Position numbers and translations under genes: made by a program
Assembly: GCA_001574975.1 (NCBI GenBank)
Contig: KQ965922.1
Span: 7,627-20,893 of the forward strand
DNA from: Gonapodya prolifera JEL478
Lineage: Eukaryota; Monoblepharomycota; Monoblepharidomycetes; Monoblepharidales; Gonapodyaceae
Direction: 5' to 3'
Length of the DNA: 13,267 bases
In this document: positions 7,966-13,267 of the stretch, one piece after another
How positions within the stretch are numbered: the stretch's first letter is position 1
Layout: every line of letters begins with the position of its first letter
The notes under the pieces: model-generated
What the model was told of the DNA's origin: nothing
Databases searched by the model: none
Seen by the model: only the letters and a program-made list of their open reading frames with translations

Positions 7966-9367
7966 GTAGGGTTTAGGGTTGGTGGTGCTTGGGGAATGGT
8001 TTGTGGTTTGAAATGAGTAATTCATGGATTTGTGTATAAAATGTGGTAGTGCAATTAAAAAAACTATTACTGTTTGATTGCGGACTTTTTTCAGAAGAGC
8101 AGTTCCCACCAGCACAAAAAGTTATGTTGTACTGCTGTATTGCTATGCCCACATTCAAGGTATGCTCTCCAAAAACACCAGGTAGATGGCAACATAGTCT
8201 ATTGTGGTAAATGGAAATGAGAAATGATCTACAGACACCTAGGGAGTTCAACTTGCTGGAACTTGGCAGTCTGGTGCATGATGTCACCCTGCAAGTTGCA
8301 AACAGCAATGGTTCAGCATGGAGACTTGCGCAAAATATTTTCTGCTGCATTCAACAACAATCACAGAGTCCTGGTCAAATGTGCCACAAGCATGGCAAGT
8401 GTGAGTTTATTATGAGAAGATGTCAGGTCACAGGATCTAAGTAATAAAAGGAAACATAAGGGAGAGAGGTAGGATTGACAACAACAAAGTGAATGCCATG
8501 GGTGCAAAGTTTAATAAACAATGAAATAAAAGGTTCTATATCAATAAAATGAAGCATTTAGACCCATACTGAAAATTATTATAGTTGGGCAGAGTATTAC
8601 CCTTGATGCATAATTGCCAATTTTGGTGGTGAATTGGTGGGAAAGTGGTAGTCTATACAAATGACGTCACTACAATTCATTTTACAAGGCATTAAAATGT
8701 GATTAATAATCATAAGGTGTTGATCAGAAAGAACTTTGCCAGAATGGTTTGGATTTGTGGTAGGTCTGTGCCTGCAAATGCCCCCAGCATAAAACAACCA
8801 CTGTTCTTGATTAATGTCCATCCTATTCTATTCAAAGTTCTATAACTGCATAACTTAAGCTCAAGGTAAAGCTTCAGTGCCAAGAGGCTGACAAAATTAC
8901 AGTGTTTTGCACAAATCAGGATAGAGTGAGAATTTCAGAACAGGAGGAAGCTCTGATTATAACTGGAAAGTAAAATATTGTGAATGTATGATGCATCACA
9001 GCAAATTTTTACTGTGGGTTTTAGGGTGAATCCGAGTTGTAGTCTCAGCATAAGACTCATTGTAACTACCCATTTAACAATCCCTATTCACTCCAAAAAA
9101 ACACCCAGCTGGAAGCTAAAATGTAGCTCAATGTTGAGTAAGCATCACACAGCAGAGGAAACTTATGATCTAGTGAGTGGGATTGAGTTAGCACAAGGGA
9201 TGACATTGCTAGTTGCTTGTAAGTTTTTTGACAGTTGTTAAGAGTCAGCATTTTGAATAGAATTTTTCAAGCCACAAGGTGACAGAGAATGCAAAAGGAG
9301 TGATAACAATGATGCTTGGAGAGAGGAAAAGTGAATTGATTGCAAGGATGATTGCAGTAGAAGTCTG

Positions 9368-9658
9368 ATGTGTTTTGCATCTGAATTCCCTATAGCACAA
9401 AAGTCATTGTCCTTTGTCATCAGCCATATTGCACTTATTCCCCATACCACTCTTGAATCTTTTAGGCACGCAGCCAGGAGTGGATATAATGCAGTTTACT
9501 CAATTGATCCTCACAGGTCAGCTCTAGTTCATGGCCATGAAGAAGCTGAATTGAGACATCTCCCTTCTTTTTGGCCAGCTTCAACAAGAGTGAGTGTTCT
9601 CATAAAGGAATGGTTACCAAAATTAAGAACCAGAACAATTGTGAATTACTATATGTAA
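9368..9658 (+). pseudogene. Possible relic reading frame, family unknown
   Basis: A 96-codon frame is open in the CpG-poor block. Its second half looks protein-like (SIDPHRSALVHGHEEAELRH, then LPSFWPASTRVSVLIKEWLP). No domain is recognised, there is no clear gene context, and frames stay open more easily in this composition on some strands. It is listed because it is the most protein-like stretch between 8200 and 10465. It may be chance or the remains of a transposon protein. Confidence 0.2.
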
Positions 9659-10465
9659 TGGTGGGGTATTGTCCAACATGCTGTACAGGGAGGATTCAAA
9701 TCAGTGATATCAGCTCACAGACCAGAATGACACCTAGCCCTAAACATTCAGAATTGTACTTTAGTCAATACCCCATAATGTGTCTTGGTTCAAAAATGAA
9801 GGAACTGTGGAAACTTTGTGATAGTCAACTCAAAGGTTAGAGTGAGATTACAGTCACCTCAGTTGGCAACATAAGCACATTCCACTCTCTTTTCGCCACT
9901 CTGACCGCAAAATTTGATATGCCTGCACTTGCATTTGCAGTGCAGAAGTCCAAATCCTTTGAGGTGTAGTGGTTTTGAGTACCATCTGCCACCTCCAGAT
10001 CCAAATTGGTATCAGATCATAATTGCAATAGATGGAAAAAAGATGTTGGAAGAATGATCAGTGTCAGTTAAGCCAACAGGGAAGTCAAGGCTGGAGGGGA
10101 AAAGTGTCATTGTCATTGCAGTGATTTCCAAGACAATTGGAAACCCCTCATGCAACCAAAAAACAATTACCACAAAACTCTGTTAGCCCTTAATGCATTC
10201 TGTGCTGCCTTGCCCTCTTTTCCAACAGTCACCTCTCAATACCAAAATGCTTATTGGTTAACTCTGAACATGTAGCTCTTTATTCTCAGTCCAGCAACAC
10301 AATAACATTCATGCCCTGTGCCCAAATGCCAAAGACCAAAAAAAGACGAAGAAATCTCTTTGGAACCAATCAAAACAAAGACACAAGGGCCATGGACAGG
10401 GACTTCCCCCACCCCACCCCCACTTCCAAATTTCCAAAAGCCCATAATTTGACTAATAATATACA

Positions 10466-10732
10466 TTTGACGTAGTCATTCTTCAGGAAAGCATATCGGC
10501 GTGGTGGTGGAGGCACAAGGTTGAAGATTACGACCATACTGTCTCCAACATCTGCCAGCCCCAACCCGAACAAAAAGGTCGACGCAATGTTACTGTATCA
10601 CATCGACGCAACATGAAAATGTCTTCCGAAACGTGTTCGCTCTTGTCGCATCAAAAGGTGTGAACGGAAATCTCGGCGGGGAAACGGGGTGTGTACAAAA
10701 AATGCGGCACGTGCCCAGTGGTATGCAAAAAA
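10466..10732. other. CpG-normal flank between the decayed block and the tandem array
   Basis: CpG reappears abruptly at about 10470 (GACGTAG, ATCGGCG). The stretch holds two short direct repeats (TCGACGCAATG at 10578 and TCGACGCAACATG at 10604) and some A-runs. No gene is seen on either strand. Confidence 0.4.
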
Positions 10733-11578
10733 AATTGTCAAAAAGGCACGCTCAGATGCAGGCGACAATGCATACAGCATATCTTACATAATAAAGTGTA
10801 AAATACGTTCCGTGCTGCATCTGAGCAGCATTGCAAGTGGCGTCTGCGGGTTGCATCTGTAGATATGGAGGTAGAGATGGTCAGCAAAGCATGCTCAAAT
10901 GTAGCAGAAGATGCAACCAGCAGCACTCACACAATTTTGCGTGGAATACGCCCCGCGCTGCATCTGAGCGGCCATGCGCGTGGTGTCTGTTGGCCATTAG
11001 TGGGGGTGAAGGCCGAGGACATCAGAAAGCCACGCTCAGATGCAGCAGACGAAGCTAACAGCATCGCACGCATAATTTAGTGTCCAATACGTCGCATCCT
11101 GTATCTGAGCGACGTTGAAAGTGGAGTTTGAGGGTTGCATTTGTAAAATAGTGGCAGCGCCGGTCCAACAAGCACGCTCAGATGCAGCAGACGGCGCATA
11201 CGACATCTCTCAAAAAATTAATGGTTGCCTCCGTCGCGTCCGTCGCGTGCTGCATCTTAGCGGCAGTGGATGTGGAGTTTGTGGGATGCTTCGGTGGAGG
11301 CGAAGGTCGCGACGGTCAAGGAACAGCGTTCAGATGCAGCAGATAATCTACATGTCAGTTTTCATATTATCTAGTGTGGAATCCGTCCCGCGCTGTATCT
11401 GAGCGGCCGTACACGTGGAGTTTCCGGGTTGGATTAATGAATGAGGACGTCGCGACGGTCAGAGAGCCACGCTCAGATGCAGCGGGCGATGCATATAGAA
11501 TCTCCCACGCGATTACGTGTGGAATCCGCCCCGTGTTGCATCTGAGTGACGTTGCAAGTTGAGTCTGAGGGTTGGGGT
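10733..11578. repeat. Tandem array: about six copies of a ~143-bp unit with inverted-repeat arms
   Basis: A left arm CGCTCAGATGCAGC recurs at 10749, 10892, 11033, 11175, 11327 and 11470. Its reverse complement GCTGCATCTGAGCG recurs at 10814, 10957, 11098, 11249, 11392 and 11535. The period is 141-143 bp except for one 151-152 bp step, and arm-to-arm distance is 65 bp except 74 bp in unit 4. The arms differ from the consensus at 12 of 168 positions, 9 of them C-to-T or G-to-A, whereas the 51-nt segments between the arms diverge much more. Each unit could form a 12-14 bp stem as DNA cruciform or RNA hairpin. Other shared parts are GTGTGGAATACGYCCCGC before the right arm and GACGGTCAAGGA-like sequence before the left arm. 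The array has no long conserved reading frame. It ends about 360 bp before the RPS17 start codon. Confidence 0.9.
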
Positions 11579-11938
11579 CTGACTTCGATTTCTCGAGCCA
11601 CATACCACAATCTCCACACCCTTTTGTTGAGTCAATCCGACCTCGTTTTCTCGTTTTCTGGTCACGAGCGGAGAAAATTCCCGGCACTGGTTGCATTTAC
11701 CGTATTCTGGTACTCATTGGACCTTCAACCGTTTCACAATACCAAAATTTGAAGTGGCGGGGACGAAAGAAATTTTGAACCAGAATAAACAGCTTTGCCT
11801 TATCGGAAAATGGAAAGAAACGGCAAACCGTCGTGATTATGTGGAATATTGTTTTGCAGTGCGCACAACAAATCTGGCAATAACCGATTTCGACGAGCGA
11901 AGAAGAGGAAGAACAGCCGACCACACAATCGCAACAAG
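11579..11938 (+). promoter_or_regulatory. Upstream region of RPS17 (probable promoter and 5' leader)
   Basis: This 360-bp stretch between the tandem array and the RPS17 ATG is CpG-normal and has no gene. It includes a pyrimidine-rich part (TCGTTTTCTCGTTTTCTGGTC, about 11643-11663), an inverted CCAAT box (ATTGG, 11716-11720) and an A/G-rich leader just before the start codon (ending AATCGCAACAAGATG). Promoter function is inferred from position. No start site can be fixed. Confidence 0.45.
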
Positions 11939-13267
11939 ATGGTGAGGGGAGCGCAGCGATATGAGGACGAGGAGAACGAGGATGTCACCGAGATGGAGGA
12001 GACGGACACCGGGAAGGGATGGATGGATGGGTTGGATGTGTGGGCGGAAGAGAGACAAGGCGGCGAGGAATGGGAGGACGGCGGAAGAAGGACACAGACA
12101 CGGACAGCCATCGCAGTACACTGCACTTCTTCCCTCCTGCTCGGCGGCTGACGCATCGTTGCCCCCCCGCAGGGCCGAGTTCGCACCAAAACCGTGAAGA
12201 AGGCATCGCGCGTGCTCATTGAGAAGTACTACCCTACTCTCACCACCGACTTCCAGACCAACAAGCGGAGAGTCGCAGAGGTCGCCATTGTTGCCAGCAA
12301 GGTGTGTTATGGGCGATGCGAGTTCAAGACAGGTGGTGGACTTTACAACTGACTGGACTTCTCTTACACCGGAATCTCTTACGCCCTGCCCCTGCCCGTC
12401 TCTTCTACCTCTTGCGTCTCCTCGTAATCATGCATCCATCTTTCACCTTTCTCAACACTTCCCCCGGACTTCCCTCTATCACCCAACTCCCAAACCAAAT
12501 CAAACACTTGCAGCGCCTGCGCAACAAGATTGCCGGCTTCACCACCCATCTCATGAAGCGTATTGCTCGCGGACCTGTGCGCGGTATCTCGTTCAAGCTC
12601 CAGGAGGAGGAGCGCGAGAAGAAGGACAACTACGTCCCCGAGGTCTCGGCGCTTTCCGTGGAGGGTGGCATTGTCGTCGACAAGGAGACTCAGGTGAGTT
12701 TCGTTCGATGGTATAACAGACTTCGAATGCCCGGCCGAAAAGGGAGAGTCGAGGCGACACAATGGTGGGGATCAGCAGAGGACCGAGGAGTATGTGCAAT
12801 CGGGTCATTCGTGTAACGGGACGGAAGTTAGTTCTAAAGATGCAAGGCGCAGTTTGAAGCACTCGAGAAGGCGACTGGCTCGCATCAAAGCTTGGAACTC
12901 GGGGTTGCCCCACCCGCTACACCCGAACCGACAACCGACCCTCAGCAATATCCATGTACTGGCTGGTGTAACCCTAGTGATGCACCGGAAGCGTCGCTAC
13001 CATTCATCCAAAATGGTGTCTTCTGGATGGGGGGGCGAGTAGGAGTCGCCTGGAGTTTATCGTGAAGCGTCGCGTCGATGTCGCCCCTGTCACTGGGGCT
13101 CGCTGTTTCGTCCCTTCTTGGTACCTCTGTGCATCCCATCACTCACCCACTCCCTCCCTTCCCCACCACGCACAGTCGCTCCTGAAATCGCTCGGCTTCG
13201 ACGACCTCCCCGGCATCTCGCTCGCCGAGGCCGCCCCCGCCGCCCCCGTGGTTCCCGGAGCTGGCGG
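11939..13267 (+). CDS. RPS17: Small ribosomal subunit protein eS17 (RPS17), 3' partial
   Basis: Coding exons are 11939-11941 (the ATG alone), 12173-12301, 12514-12693 and 13176-13267 and beyond, with introns of 231, 212 and 482 bp, all GT..AG with phase 0 joins. The protein begins [21 protein letters not shown] and continues [40 protein letters not shown] and [20 protein letters not shown]. The last visible segment is [20 protein letters not shown] followed by an Ala/Pro-rich tail. eS17 is a component of the eukaryotic 40S subunit. With 134 residues visible and a usual fungal length near 135-150, the window stops only a few codons before the end. The core sequence is strongly conserved and no defect is seen. 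Confidence 0.97.
12694..13175 (+). other. Third intron of RPS17, 482 bp, containing an unexplained open frame
   Basis: The donor is CAG-GTGAGT and the acceptor CGCACAG. The intron is more than twice as long as the other two. A 75-codon frame without ATG is open from 12838 to a TGA at 13063-13065. It reads sensibly ([20 protein letters not shown] and, further on, [16 protein letters not shown]) and starts beside a CAG that could be an acceptor. It does not belong to eS17, and skipping the whole stretch restores the conserved protein. It may be chance or a fragment of an inserted element. Confidence 0.4.

Larger units (their letters stand above)
6180..10465. other. CpG-depleted block of about 4.3 kb (decayed repeat DNA)
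   Basis: Reading by eye I count about 19 CpG dinucleotides in this stretch, although its G+C content looks moderate; stretches of roughly 370 to 610 bp contain none (for example about 7236-7842, 9469-9892 and 9906-10346). TG and CA are correspondingly frequent. The flanking DNA on both sides is rich in CpG. This is the signature of long-term C-to-T change at methylated CpG, or of a RIP-like process, both known for repeated DNA in fungi. Open frames are short and no family is recognised. Recognisable content is limited to diverged duplicated segments and a G-rich tract, listed separately. Confidence 0.7.

Noticed and set aside
7965-7982. Telomere-like GGGTTTAGGGTTGG
   Set aside because: Only about two units inside a gene-flanked region. 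A similar CCCTAACCCT occurs in a zeta intron near 4422. Chance or generic motif, not a telomere.
9685-9705. tRNA B-box-like GGATTCAAATC
   Set aside because: No matching A box or cloverleaf could be drawn around it, and no other tRNA-like site was found.
10733-11578. CRISPR array
   Set aside because: The genome is eukaryotic, the period is about 143 bp, and the whole unit is related between copies. There are no short repeats with unique spacers.

Overview
The window looks like nuclear DNA of a fungus, most likely a basidiomycete. The genes are cut by many GT-AG introns, several only 68-79 bp long. The recognisable proteins are eukaryotic housekeeping proteins: ribosomal protein eS17, the COPI coat zeta subunit and a small SBDS-fold protein. 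The phylum is an inference from gene structure and general protein resemblance; no search was run.

Layout. (1) 1-~1066: the 3' part of a hAT DNA transposon, with the intact C-terminal half of its transposase in three exons and a 3' end rich in ACTCG/CGAGT motifs. (2) ~1067-1822: a purine-rich tract followed by a CpG-starved block holding a decayed minus-strand reading frame. (3) 1823-3335: no gene recognised. (4) 3336-5221, minus strand: a five-exon coatomer zeta gene (RET3 type). (5) 5323-~6390, plus strand: a multi-exon SBDS/Rtc3-like gene, divergent from RET3 with only 101 bp between the start codons. (6) ~6180-10465: about 4.3 kb with almost no CpG (about 19 by hand count), containing diverged duplicated segments and no convincing intact gene. 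(7) 10733-11578: six copies of a ~143-bp tandem repeat, each with a pair of 14-nt inverted-repeat arms. (8) 11939 to the end, plus strand: RPS17 (eS17), with a first coding exon that is only the ATG; the window ends inside its fourth coding exon.

The three cellular genes act in unrelated processes (translation, Golgi-to-ER vesicle transport, and an RNA-related SBDS-fold protein) and do not form a pathway. The most notable features are the hairpin-bearing array upstream of RPS17, the sharply bounded CpG-depleted blocks that suggest cytosine-methylation or RIP-like decay beside CpG-rich genes, and the unclear 3' end of the SBDS-like gene, which runs into the decayed block. I found no CRISPR array, tRNA, rRNA or obvious gene cluster.
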